Origin: Alphaproteobacteria bacterium
GTDB taxonomy: Bacteria > Pseudomonadota > Alphaproteobacteria > SHVV01
Direction: 5' to 3'
Assembly (NCBI GenBank): GCA_016869275.1
Contig: VGEO01000005.1
Coordinates: 18,529 to 82,528, forward strand
DNA length: 64,000 nt
Part shown: one piece after another, positions 16,733-23,660 of the stretch
Layout of the letters: every line of letters begins with the position of its first letter
Position numbering within the stretch: position 1 is the stretch's first letter
The notes under the pieces: model-generated
Database searches by the model: none
What the model saw: only the letters and a program-made list of their open reading frames with translations
What the model was told of the DNA's origin: nothing
Made by a program: the position numbers and the translations under genes

Positions 16733-17590
16733 TCACGTCTCGATCGGCGTATCGGTGCGCCCGCCCCACTCGGTCCACGAGCCGTCATAGACCGCATTGT
16801 CGCGGTGGCCGAGGAGATGGAGGCCGAGGGTGAGGACGGTGGCGACGATCCCCGAACCGCAGCTCGTCACGATCGGGCGCGTCAGATCGACACCGGCCGC
16901 CTTGAACGCGCGCTCGATCGCCGCCGGCGGGATCAGCGTGCCGGTCGCGGGGTCGACCAACTGCGCGTACGGGAGATTACAAGCGCCGGGCACGTGGCCG
17001 GCGCGGATGCCGGGCCGGGGCTCCGGCATTTCGGCCTTGAAGCGGGCGGTGGCTCGGGCATCGACGAACTGCTCGCGGCGCGAGGCGAGGTTCGAGCGGA
17101 TATCTTCGAGCGAGCGCACCCAGCGGCGGTCGAAGGTCGCGACGAACGGCGGCGCCGCCGGCGCGGGCGCGGCGAACGGCACGCTCTCGACCGGTCGGTT
17201 CTCGGCTCGCCACTTGCGGAAGCCGCCATCGAGAACGACCACCTTATCGTGGCCGAAGGTGCAGAACTCCCACCATAGCCGCGCGGCGCTGAAGAGCCCG
17301 TGGCCGTCGTAGCAGACGACGGTGTGGCTGTTATTGATGCCGAGCGCGGTGACGCACGCCGCGAAGGACGAGGCGTCGGGCAGCATGTGCGGGAGCGTCG
17401 TTGTCTTGTCGGCGATGGCGTCGATATCGAAGAAGCGCGCGCCGGGAATGCGCGCGGCGGCGAACTCGGCCTTGGCGTCGCGATTCTCCTGCGGCAGGTA
17501 CCAGGAGCCGTCGAGGATGCGGATCGTCGGGTCGGCGAGGCGCTCGCCGAGCCAGGCGGTCGTGACCAGCGCGTGAGTGGGTGATTTCAT
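16733..17590 (-). CDS. sseA: 3-mercaptopyruvate sulfurtransferase SseA
   Basis: 285 residues from the ATG at 17590, which has AGGG 8 bases upstream. Two rhodanese domains are visible (about 5-135 and 155-280). The catalytic loop near the end is SCGSGIVA, the CGSG-type loop of mercaptopyruvate rather than thiosulfate sulfurtransferases. The N-terminal domain contains the linker DGSWYLPQENRDAKAEF and GARFFDIDAIADKT. It transfers sulfane sulfur from 3-mercaptopyruvate to thiol or cyanide acceptors. It sits between alaX and the GNAT gene in a cysteine and methionine cluster. Confidence 0.9.
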   Translation of the reverse strand: MKSPTHALVTTAWLGERLADPTIRILDGSWYLPQENRDAKAEFAAARIPGARFFDIDAIADKTTTLPHMLPDASSFAACVTALGINNSHTVVCYDGHGLFSAARLWWEFCTFGHDKVVVLDGGFRKWRAENRPVESVPFAAPAPAAPPFVATFDRRWVRSLEDIRSNLASRREQFVDARATARFKAEMPEPRPGIRAGHVPGACNLPYAQLVDPATGTLIPPAAIERAFKAAGVDLTRPIVTSCGSGIVATVLTLGLHLLGHRDNAVYDGSWTEWGGRTDTPIET

Positions 17591-17600
17591 GCGACATGCC

Positions 17601-18314
17601 CTAAGCAAGTTGGATGGCGACGCGGCGGTTGAGCCGGCCTTTCTTCTCGATCTTGGTCACTAGCACCGCGCCGATCTCGCCAGTGGCGCGGACGTGGGTG
17701 CCGCCGCAGGCCTGGAGGTCGCAGCCGGCCACGCGGATCAGCCGCACCCGGCCCGAGCCGGCCGGCGGCTTGACCGACATCGTCTTCACCATCTCCGGAT
17801 TGGCGGCGAGCTCGACATCGGTGATCCATTCGGCCCCGACCGCGTGGTTCTCGCGGATGAGCCGGTTCAGATCGGCCGCGATCTTTTCCTTGTCGAGCGT
17901 CGCTTCCGGTATGTCGAAATCGAGCCGGCCCTTGCCGTCCGACACCTGCCCGCCGGTCACGGCATAGGGCAGCACCGCCGAGAGCAGATGCAAACAGGTG
18001 TGAACCCGCATGTGACGGTGGCGCCGCTCCCAATCGAGGGTCGCGGTGACTGTGGTGCCAGGGGCGGGAAGCGCGGCGCCCGGCGCCGGAACATGAAGGA
18101 CGCTATCCGGCGTCTCGCCCTTGCGCGCTTCGACGATCGCGATGGTGCCGCCGGCATGGACCAGCGCGCCGCTGTCGCCGGGCTGGCCGCCGCCGGTCGG
18201 GTAGAAGACGGTGCGGTCGATCACGATCCCGCGCTCATCGGCGCGCGCCACCGTCGCTTCGCAGCTCTGGGCGTAGGGATCGTCGCGGAACACGAAGTGC
18301 GTCGCGTCCGACAT
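17601..18314 (-). CDS. Alanyl-tRNA editing protein AlaX
   Basis: 237 residues from the ATG at 18314, 2 bases after the cysK stop. It is a free-standing trans-editing domain that hydrolyses Ser-tRNA(Ala). The TVFYPTGGGQPGD segment is the Gly-rich N-terminal part. The zinc ligands are HTCLH (HxxxH) and the Cys and His of CGGTH near the end. The length fits the AlaX-M class. Coupling to cysK places removal of mischarged serine or a cysteine-related error in the sulfur amino-acid operon; the link is inference. Confidence 0.88.
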   Translation of the reverse strand: MSDATHFVFRDDPYAQSCEATVARADERGIVIDRTVFYPTGGGQPGDSGALVHAGGTIAIVEARKGETPDSVLHVPAPGAALPAPGTTVTATLDWERRHRHMRVHTCLHLLSAVLPYAVTGGQVSDGKGRLDFDIPEATLDKEKIAADLNRLIRENHAVGAEWITDVELAANPEMVKTMSVKPPAGSGRVRLIRVAGCDLQACGGTHVRATGEIGAVLVTKIEKKGRLNRRVAIQLA

Positions 18315-18316
18315 CG

Positions 18317-19321
18317 TCAGCCTTCGAGCCAAGCCGGGACCGGCAGGCTCTTTTCGCGCAAGAACGCGGGGTTGAAAAGTTTGCTCTGATAGCGTGTGCC
18401 GAAATCGCAGAGCAGCGTGACGATGGTCTTGCCGGGTCCGAGCTCGCGCGCGAGCCGCACCGCGCCTGCCATGTTGATCGCGGTCGAGGTCCCCATGCAC
18501 AGGCCCTCGTACTGGAGGAGATCGAAGATGTAGGGCAGCGCTTCGGCGTCGGAAATCCGATAGGCGCGGTCGACCGGCGCGCCTTCGAGGTTCTTCGTCA
18601 CGCGGCCCTGGCCGATGCCCTCGGTGATCGAGCTGCCCTCGGCTTTGAGCTCGCCGCTCGTGTAATAGCTATAGAGCGCGGCACCGTGCGGGTCGGCGAG
18701 CGCGATCTGGACGTTCTTGTTGCGCTCCTTCAGCGCGATGCCGACGCCGGCGAGCGTTCCGCCGGTGCCGACCGCCGAGACGAAGCCGTCGATCTTGCCG
18801 TCGAGCTGGCGCCAGATCTCGGGCCCGGTGCCCTCGATGTGGGCCTGGCGGTTGGCGACATTGTCGAACTGGTTGGCCCAGATCGCGCCGTTCGGCTCCT
18901 TGGCGGCCAGCTCCGCGGCGACGCGGCCCGAGAGCCGCACGTAGTTGTCGGGGTTCGAGTACGGCACCGCCGGCACCATGCGTACGTCGGCGCCGCAGAT
19001 CTTGAGCATCGTGATCTTTTCGGCGCTTTGCGTCTCGGGGATCACGATCACGGTGCGGTAGCCGAGCGCGTTCCCGACCAGCGCCAGGCCGATCCCGGTA
19101 TTGCCGGCGGTGCCTTCGACGATGACGCCTCCCGGTCTCAGGAGCCCGCGCCGCTCAGCGTCGCGGACGATGTAGAGCGCAGCGCGGTCCTTGACCGAGC
19201 TCCCGGGGTTCAAGAACTCGCACTTGCCGTAGATGTCGCAGCCGGTCGCCTCCGACACGCGCTTCAGCTTCACGAGCGGCGTGTTGCCGATGAGGCCAAT
19301 GAAATCCTGACGAACGTCCAC
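18317..19321 (-). CDS. cysK: Cysteine synthase A (O-acetylserine sulfhydrylase)
   Basis: 334 residues from a GTG at 19321. It is a PLP fold-type II enzyme, with the PLP lysine in GSSVKDRAAL, the substrate loop EGTAGNTGIG and the phosphate-binding Gly loop AVGTGGTLAG. It makes cysteine from O-acetylserine and sulfide. It lies at the head of the cysK-alaX-sseA-GNAT-metC run on the minus strand, which reads as a sulfur amino-acid operon. The C-terminus (RYQSKLFNPAFLREKSLP) matches a longer alphaproteobacterial subtype. Confidence 0.9.
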   Translation of the reverse strand: MDVRQDFIGLIGNTPLVKLKRVSEATGCDIYGKCEFLNPGSSVKDRAALYIVRDAERRGLLRPGGVIVEGTAGNTGIGLALVGNALGYRTVIVIPETQSAEKITMLKICGADVRMVPAVPYSNPDNYVRLSGRVAAELAAKEPNGAIWANQFDNVANRQAHIEGTGPEIWRQLDGKIDGFVSAVGTGGTLAGVGIALKERNKNVQIALADPHGAALYSYYTSGELKAEGSSITEGIGQGRVTKNLEGAPVDRAYRISDAEALPYIFDLLQYEGLCMGTSTAINMAGAVRLARELGPGKTIVTLLCDFGTRYQSKLFNPAFLREKSLPVPAWLEG

Positions 19322-19395
19322 GCAAAATCCACAATGCGGGAGGAAGAGGCGAGGAATGAAAATCTATCGGGCGACCCCGACCCGCGCAATGCGGC

Positions 19396-20001
19396 TCACC
19401 CCCATTTGGCGAGCATCCGCTCGCGGTTGAGCGTGAGCCACTGCAGCGCGATGATCGCCGAAGCGGCGACGATGCGGCCGGCAGCCAGCGCCGCCATCGC
19501 CTCGGCGTAGGCGAGCGGGATCACCTTGATGTCCTCGTCGTGATCGGCGCCGAACACGCCGCCGGCGCCGCGCGCATCGACCCGGCCCGCGAACAGCGAG
19601 ACGCTTTCGCTGGTCCCGCCCGGGCTCGCCAGGAACCGGCAGATCGGTTCAAGCGCGGTTAGGTCGAGTCCGGTCTCTTCCTTGACCTCGCGGTGGGCGA
19701 CCGCTTCTTCGGACTCGCCCGGGTCGATGATGCCGGCGGCGATCTCGAGGAGTCGCACCGGGCCGCCACCGACCAGTGCCGGCAGCCGCACCTGCTCGAT
19801 CATCACGATGCGGTCGAGCGCCGGATCGTAGAGCAGGACGCCGACGGCGTGGCCGCGCTCGAACACTTCGCGCGTGGTCGGGCGGCTCCAGCCGCCGTTA
19901 TAGAGCCGGTAGCGGAAGCGGTAGCGATCGACCCGGAAGTGTCCTTGGAACGGCGTCGTAACGTCGATCAGATCGATGTCGTCCGATGGCGTTAGCGGCA
20001 T
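19396..20001 (-). CDS. ADP-ribose pyrophosphatase-like Nudix hydrolase
   Basis: 201 residues from the second ATG at 20001. A complete Nudix box is present (GIIDPGESEEAVAHREVKEE, then TGL), preceded by RLLEIAA as in NudF/ADPRase enzymes. The N-terminal beta domain (DVTTPFQGHFRVDRYRFRY) and the SVSLFAGRVD segment also fit. It should hydrolyse ADP-ribose or a related nucleoside diphosphate sugar to AMP plus a phosphate. It is separated from the upstream oxidase triplet by a GC-rich palindromic repeat. Confidence 0.87.
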   Translation of the reverse strand: MPLTPSDDIDLIDVTTPFQGHFRVDRYRFRYRLYNGGWSRPTTREVFERGHAVGVLLYDPALDRIVMIEQVRLPALVGGGPVRLLEIAAGIIDPGESEEAVAHREVKEETGLDLTALEPICRFLASPGGTSESVSLFAGRVDARGAGGVFGADHDEDIKVIPLAYAEAMAALAAGRIVAASAIIALQWLTLNRERMLAKWG

Positions 20002-20085
20002 GGCGGTATTTCGCACGCGTGAAACGAAAGATGCCTCACGTCGATCCTGGCGGCGGGGCGTGGTACCCCCACCCGGCGCTGCGCG

Positions 20086-20132
20086 CCCCGCCCCCTGGAG
20101 GGGGCGGGTGAGCGTGAGGGTGGGGGTGAGGG
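20086..20132. repeat. GC-rich palindromic intergenic repeat, copy at 20.1 kb
   Basis: The stem CCCGCCCCC/GGGGGCGGG (20087-20095 with 20100-20108) is followed by a G-run tail (GTGAGCGTGAGGGTGGGGG). The same design, a GC stem-loop plus tail of G-runs, occurs at 29.4, 33.3, 33.4, 36.5 and 52.3 kb. It lies between the oxidase triplet and the Nudix gene and may also end transcription, though no T-run follows. Confidence 0.6.
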
Positions 20133-20157
20133 CGTTCGCGGCGGGGCAGTCGTCGGC

Positions 20158-20874
20158 TCAGTAGTACTGCCAGCAGTTGTACTGGTTGTAGTAGCAGTCG
20201 CCGGTGTGGATGACGGCGCGGCGCACCGCTTCCTGGGCCTGGGCGGTGGTCGCGTAGCGCGCCATCGCGGTCGGCGCGAGCGAGCCGTGCTCTTCCTCGA
20301 CGTCCGAGGCGTGGACCGCGAATGACTGCATCGCCGCCTCGGAGAGGTCGTAGTGCTTGCGCAAGCCCTTCTCCAATTCGCCGAACACCAACGGGTTGAT
20401 GCGCTCGGCCGCGAACGAGAGCGCCGACAGGCCCTCGACGAACGGCCGGTTGCGCATCACCACCTCGAACCAGTGTTTCAGGAGCCACGACTCCATCTTC
20501 AGGCCTTCCTTGGCGCGGCGCTTCTTGGTCCAGCCCAGCTCCCCGAGTGTGGTGTCGATCAGGCGCATGTGGCCGGCGGTTTTCGAGCTTTCGCCGTACT
20601 CCTCCTCGAGCATGTTCTCGAGGATGCCCTGGCGGAGGTCGTCGTCGGGGCACTTCGACCACAGCACGCCGAACAGCTTGTTGGTCGGGTCGGCCCACGA
20701 TGCGAACTGATGGAGCCAACCGGCGATCTGGTCCTTGGTCGCCTTGCCGCTCTTGACCGCCATCACGAACGGATGACGGGTGCGGTCGCGCACCTTGTCG
20801 AACAGCGCTTTCTCGAGCTCGGCTACCAGCTGATCGTTGGAAACGGCCTTGGCTTTGACTTCGACGACGCCCAT
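20158..20874 (-). CDS. PqqC/CADD-like haem-oxygenase-fold oxidase, paralogue 1
   Basis: 238 residues, an all-helical PqqC/TenA/Haem_oxygenas_2-like protein (HPFVMAVKSGKATKDQIAGW near the start, then CPDDDLRQGILENMLEEEYG). Candidate metal ligands, by comparison with diiron haem-oxygenase-like oxidases, are the Glu of LEEEYG, the His of TAGHM, the Glu of FAAER, and His, Asp and His in VHASDVEEEHG. The last 11 residues are YYNQYNCWQYY, a pattern shared with both neighbours. It is third in an apparent three-gene operon (52-base gap). The reaction is unknown; oxidative tailoring of a small molecule or peptide, or self-modification, is possible. Confidence 0.75.
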   Translation of the reverse strand: MGVVEVKAKAVSNDQLVAELEKALFDKVRDRTRHPFVMAVKSGKATKDQIAGWLHQFASWADPTNKLFGVLWSKCPDDDLRQGILENMLEEEYGESSKTAGHMRLIDTTLGELGWTKKRRAKEGLKMESWLLKHWFEVVMRNRPFVEGLSALSFAAERINPLVFGELEKGLRKHYDLSEAAMQSFAVHASDVEEEHGSLAPTAMARYATTAQAQEAVRRAVIHTGDCYYNQYNCWQYY

Positions 20875-20926
20875 CGGGATCTCCTTGCCTATCGTTCCTG
20901 CGCTGCGGCCGGCGCGGACGCGGGAC

Positions 20927-21715
20927 TCAGTAATAATTCCAGACGTTGTACTGGTTGTAATAGACGTCGGCGGTGTGCGTCACCGCGAAGCGGACCCCGT
21001 CCTGCGCCTGCTTGGTGGTGGCGTAGCGGCGCATCGCGATCGGCCCCAAGGAACCGTGCTCTTCCTCGACATGCGAGGCGTGCACCGAGACCGAACGCAG
21101 GCCGTCCTCGGTCAGCCGGTAGTGTTTGCGCAGGCCCTTCTCCAGAAGCGCGAACACGAACGGGTTCATGCGCTCGGCGGTGAACGAGGTCGCCGCCAGC
21201 GACTCGACGATCGGGCGGTTCCTGATCACGACCTCGATCCAGTGCTTCTGCAGGCACGACTCGGGCTTGATCTCGTCGGCTTCCTGTTTCTTCTTGCTCC
21301 AGCCCAGTTCCACGAGCGTCTTGTCGATCAGCCGCATGTGGCCCGCGGTCTTCGAGAACTCGCCATACTCTTCTTCGAGCATGTTTTCGAGGATGCCCTG
21401 GCGCAGGTCATCGTCCGGGCAGCGCGCCCACATCACCCCGAACAGCTTGTTCGAGGGGTCGGCCCACAGCGCGAATTGATGCAGCCAGCCGGCGATTTGG
21501 TTATTGGTCGCCTTGCCGGCCAGGACCGCCTGCACGAACGGGTGCTTGGTACGGTCGCGCGCCTTCTGGTGGATGATCGCGTCGAGTTCCTGGGTCAGTT
21601 CCTCGGTGCTGACGGCACCGACCGCGCGGACGATCGTTGGGGCATTGCGCGCCGGCGCGGTCCGTTTCGCGCTTTTCTTACTGGGGGCTTTCTTCTTCGC
21701 CGCTTTCTTGGCCAT
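20927..21715 (-). CDS. PqqC/CADD-like haem-oxygenase-fold oxidase, paralogue 2
   Basis: 262 residues. It is homologous along its length to the genes on either side (HPFVQAVLAGKATNNQIAGW, then CPDDDLRQGILENMLEEEYG, SFTAERMNPFVF, VHASHVEEEHG). It differs by a Lys/Ala-rich N-terminal tail (about residues 2-22, KKAAKKKAPSKKSAKR) that resembles nucleic-acid-binding or histone-like tails, and by a His in place of the Asp in VHASDVEEEH. It ends YYNQYNVWNYY. Middle gene of the triplet (33-base gap upstream, 52 downstream). Not a known named enzyme. Confidence 0.75.
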   Translation of the reverse strand: MAKKAAKKKAPSKKSAKRTAPARNAPTIVRAVGAVSTEELTQELDAIIHQKARDRTKHPFVQAVLAGKATNNQIAGWLHQFALWADPSNKLFGVMWARCPDDDLRQGILENMLEEEYGEFSKTAGHMRLIDKTLVELGWSKKKQEADEIKPESCLQKHWIEVVIRNRPIVESLAATSFTAERMNPFVFALLEKGLRKHYRLTEDGLRSVSVHASHVEEEHGSLGPIAMRRYATTKQAQDGVRFAVTHTADVYYNQYNVWNYY

Positions 21716-21748
21716 CGCCGTGCTCCGTTTTCTTGCGGTCGTCTCGGC

Positions 21749-22471
21749 TCAGTAATATTGCCAGACGTTGTACTGCTGATAGTACATCTCGGCGGTGTGC
21801 TTGACCGAGAAGCGGATGCGCTCCTGATCGTAGGCCGAGACGCCGTAGCGCTGGATCGCCATCGGCCCCAGGCTCGCGTGCTCTTCTTCGACGTCGGACG
21901 CGTGCACGGCGACCGACTGCAGCGCCGTTTCGCTCAACTTGTAGTGCTTGCGCAGGCCCTTCTCGATCTTGGCGAACACTTTTTGGTTCATGCGCTCGGC
22001 GGTGAACGAGGTGGCGCAGATCGCCTCGACGAACGGCCGCCGGGTCATGATGCACTCGAACCAGTGATGCAGCGCCCACGACTCGTAGCGCTTGGGATCG
22101 TTGGCGCGGCGCTTCTTGTCCCAGCCGATCGCATCGAGGGTGCGGTTGATCAATTCGACGTGGCCGGCGATCCCCGACTGGTAGCCGTGCTCTTCCTCGC
22201 GCATGTTTTCGAGGATGCCTTCGCGGATGTCGTCGTCGGGGCAGTTCGCCCACATCTCGCCCAGATACTTGTTGCAAGGGTCGGCCCAGGACGCGAATTG
22301 GTGGATCCAGCCGGCGAACTGGTCGAGCGTGGCGGTGCCGTTTTCGACTGCCAGAACAAAGGGATGGTAGATGCGGTTGCGCTCAGGCGCATCGACGATG
22401 TCTTCCAATTCTTTGATGAAAACGTCGTAGGGAAGGGCCTTGCGATCCTCGATCTTTTCGGCGACGGCCAT
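21749..22471 (-). CDS. PqqC/CADD-like haem-oxygenase-fold oxidase, paralogue 3
   Basis: 240 residues from the ATG at 22471, which has AGGAG 7 bases upstream; a longer frame to 22558 lacks support. The core is shared with the other two (FAGWIHQFASWADPCNKYLG, CPDDDIREGILENMREEEHG, SFTAERMNQKVF, VHASDVEEEHASLG). It ends YYQQYNVWQYY. As the first gene of the run it probably carries the promoter, in the 195-base divergent gap before fliG. Sequence differences among the three look old enough for specialised roles rather than a recent duplication. Confidence 0.75.
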   Translation of the reverse strand: MAVAEKIEDRKALPYDVFIKELEDIVDAPERNRIYHPFVLAVENGTATLDQFAGWIHQFASWADPCNKYLGEMWANCPDDDIREGILENMREEEHGYQSGIAGHVELINRTLDAIGWDKKRRANDPKRYESWALHHWFECIMTRRPFVEAICATSFTAERMNQKVFAKIEKGLRKHYKLSETALQSVAVHASDVEEEHASLGPMAIQRYGVSAYDQERIRFSVKHTAEMYYQQYNVWQYY

Positions 22472-22666
22472 CGGGCAACTCCTGAGCAATGGGATCGGCC
22501 ATCCTAGGGCTTCGGGTCGGGCCCCGACAAGTCCGGCGAATAGCCCTAAGTCGGCCACCGGTAAGGGGCAAATTCTGCCGCGTTAACCGAAACTTTCCGA
22601 ATGCGGGGCGATAACCGGGGCGTGCCGAAGGTCTTTTTCTCCGAGCTTTGAGGGGTAACGAGGGGA

Positions 22667-23545
22667 ATGCTGAACAAATCGACGTCTCCGACCATGAGCG
22701 GCGCCGAAAAGGCGGCCGTGGTCATGCTGGCGCTCAACAACGGGCAGTCCGTCAACCTGCTCGCGCGCATGAAGGAAACCGAAATCCAGGAAATTTCCGC
22801 CGCGATGGCAAAGATCGGCGTGATGAAGTCGGCCGCCGTCGAAAATGTCCTGGGCGAGTTCGTGAGCCGCTCGCCGTTGGCCGGCCAAGACGAGCCGGCG
22901 CCCGCGCCGGGAGCCGCGCTGCCGCAATTGCTGGCAGGGATCGAAGACGAACGCTTGGCTGCGTATCTCGAAAGCGAGTATCCGCAGACGATCGCCGTCG
23001 TGCTCTCGCAGCTGCCGCGCTCGCGCTCGGCGCGCCTGATCCAGCTCTTGCCGACCGAGGTCAGCGCCGACGTCATGAGCCGCATGCTGACGATGGGCGA
23101 GGTCAAGCCGGTGGTGATCGCTTCGGTCGAAAAGGCGCTCAAAGCCGAACTCGAGCGCGGGTTGCCCAAGCGCCGGCGCGGAACCATGGCGCCGGTCGCC
23201 CCGACGGCGGCGCCGGAAACCGCGACCCTGCGGCCCAAATCCGCGACCGCCATGATCACCTTCAACGACCTCTCGAAGCTCGACGATCCCAGCGTCCGCA
23301 CCCTGATCGGGGCGGTCGACCGCGCCATGCTGGCACTCGCGCTCAAGGGCGCGTCGGACAGCCTTCGCGATCGCGTCGCCCTCGGCATGACGCCGCGTGC
23401 GGCGCAGATTTTGCGCAGCGCGATCGATAGTTTGGGACCGGTCCGCTTGCGCGACGTCGATGTCGCCCAGGCCGCGATCGTCGCGACCGCGAGCCGGCTC
23501 GCGGCCTCGGGTGCGATCGCTTTCGCCCGGATCGCGCGCAACTAA
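22667..23545 (+). CDS. fliG: FliG-like flagellar motor switch protein, orphan
   Basis: 292 residues, somewhat shorter than typical FliG (about 330). The N-domain opens MSGAEKAAVVMLALNNGQS, the middle armadillo domain carries EYPQTIAVVLSQLP (usually EHPQ), and the C-domain carries LALALKGASDSLRDRVALGM and RAAQILRSAIDSLGPVRLRD. In the torque helix the two acidic residues that correspond to E. coli D288 and D289 are Ser and Ala, while R281, R287 and R297 are kept. No other flagellar gene is near. It may be a divergent switch protein or a repurposed paralogue. The operon ends at a terminator. Confidence 0.8.
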   Translation: MLNKSTSPTMSGAEKAAVVMLALNNGQSVNLLARMKETEIQEISAAMAKIGVMKSAAVENVLGEFVSRSPLAGQDEPAPAPGAALPQLLAGIEDERLAAYLESEYPQTIAVVLSQLPRSRSARLIQLLPTEVSADVMSRMLTMGEVKPVVIASVEKALKAELERGLPKRRRGTMAPVAPTAAPETATLRPKSATAMITFNDLSKLDDPSVRTLIGAVDRAMLALALKGASDSLRDRVALGMTPRAAQILRSAIDSLGPVRLRDVDVAQAAIVATASRLAASGAIAFARIARN

Positions 23546-23562
23546 CCGCTCAACGCTCGCGC

Positions 23563-23595
23563 AACCCCCGTGTGGGTCGGCCCGCGCGGGGGTTT
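23563..23595 (+). terminator. Intrinsic terminator after fliG
   Basis: Inverted arms AACCCCCG (23563-23570) and CGGGGGTT (23587-23594) enclose a GC-rich loop that can pair further, followed by TTTC. It lies 17 bases past the fliG stop and before the hyuA start at 23661. Confidence 0.65.
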
Positions 23596-23660
23596 CGTCG
23601 TTCGAGGGGTGTGGCGCCGAGCCGCGCCCGCGGGTACAAACGCAACCGCGGGGGCGGCAG

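Noticed and set aside
21650..21715. Low-complexity Lys/Ala coding region
   Set aside because: It is the N-terminal tail of the second oxidase paralogue and not a separate repeat element.
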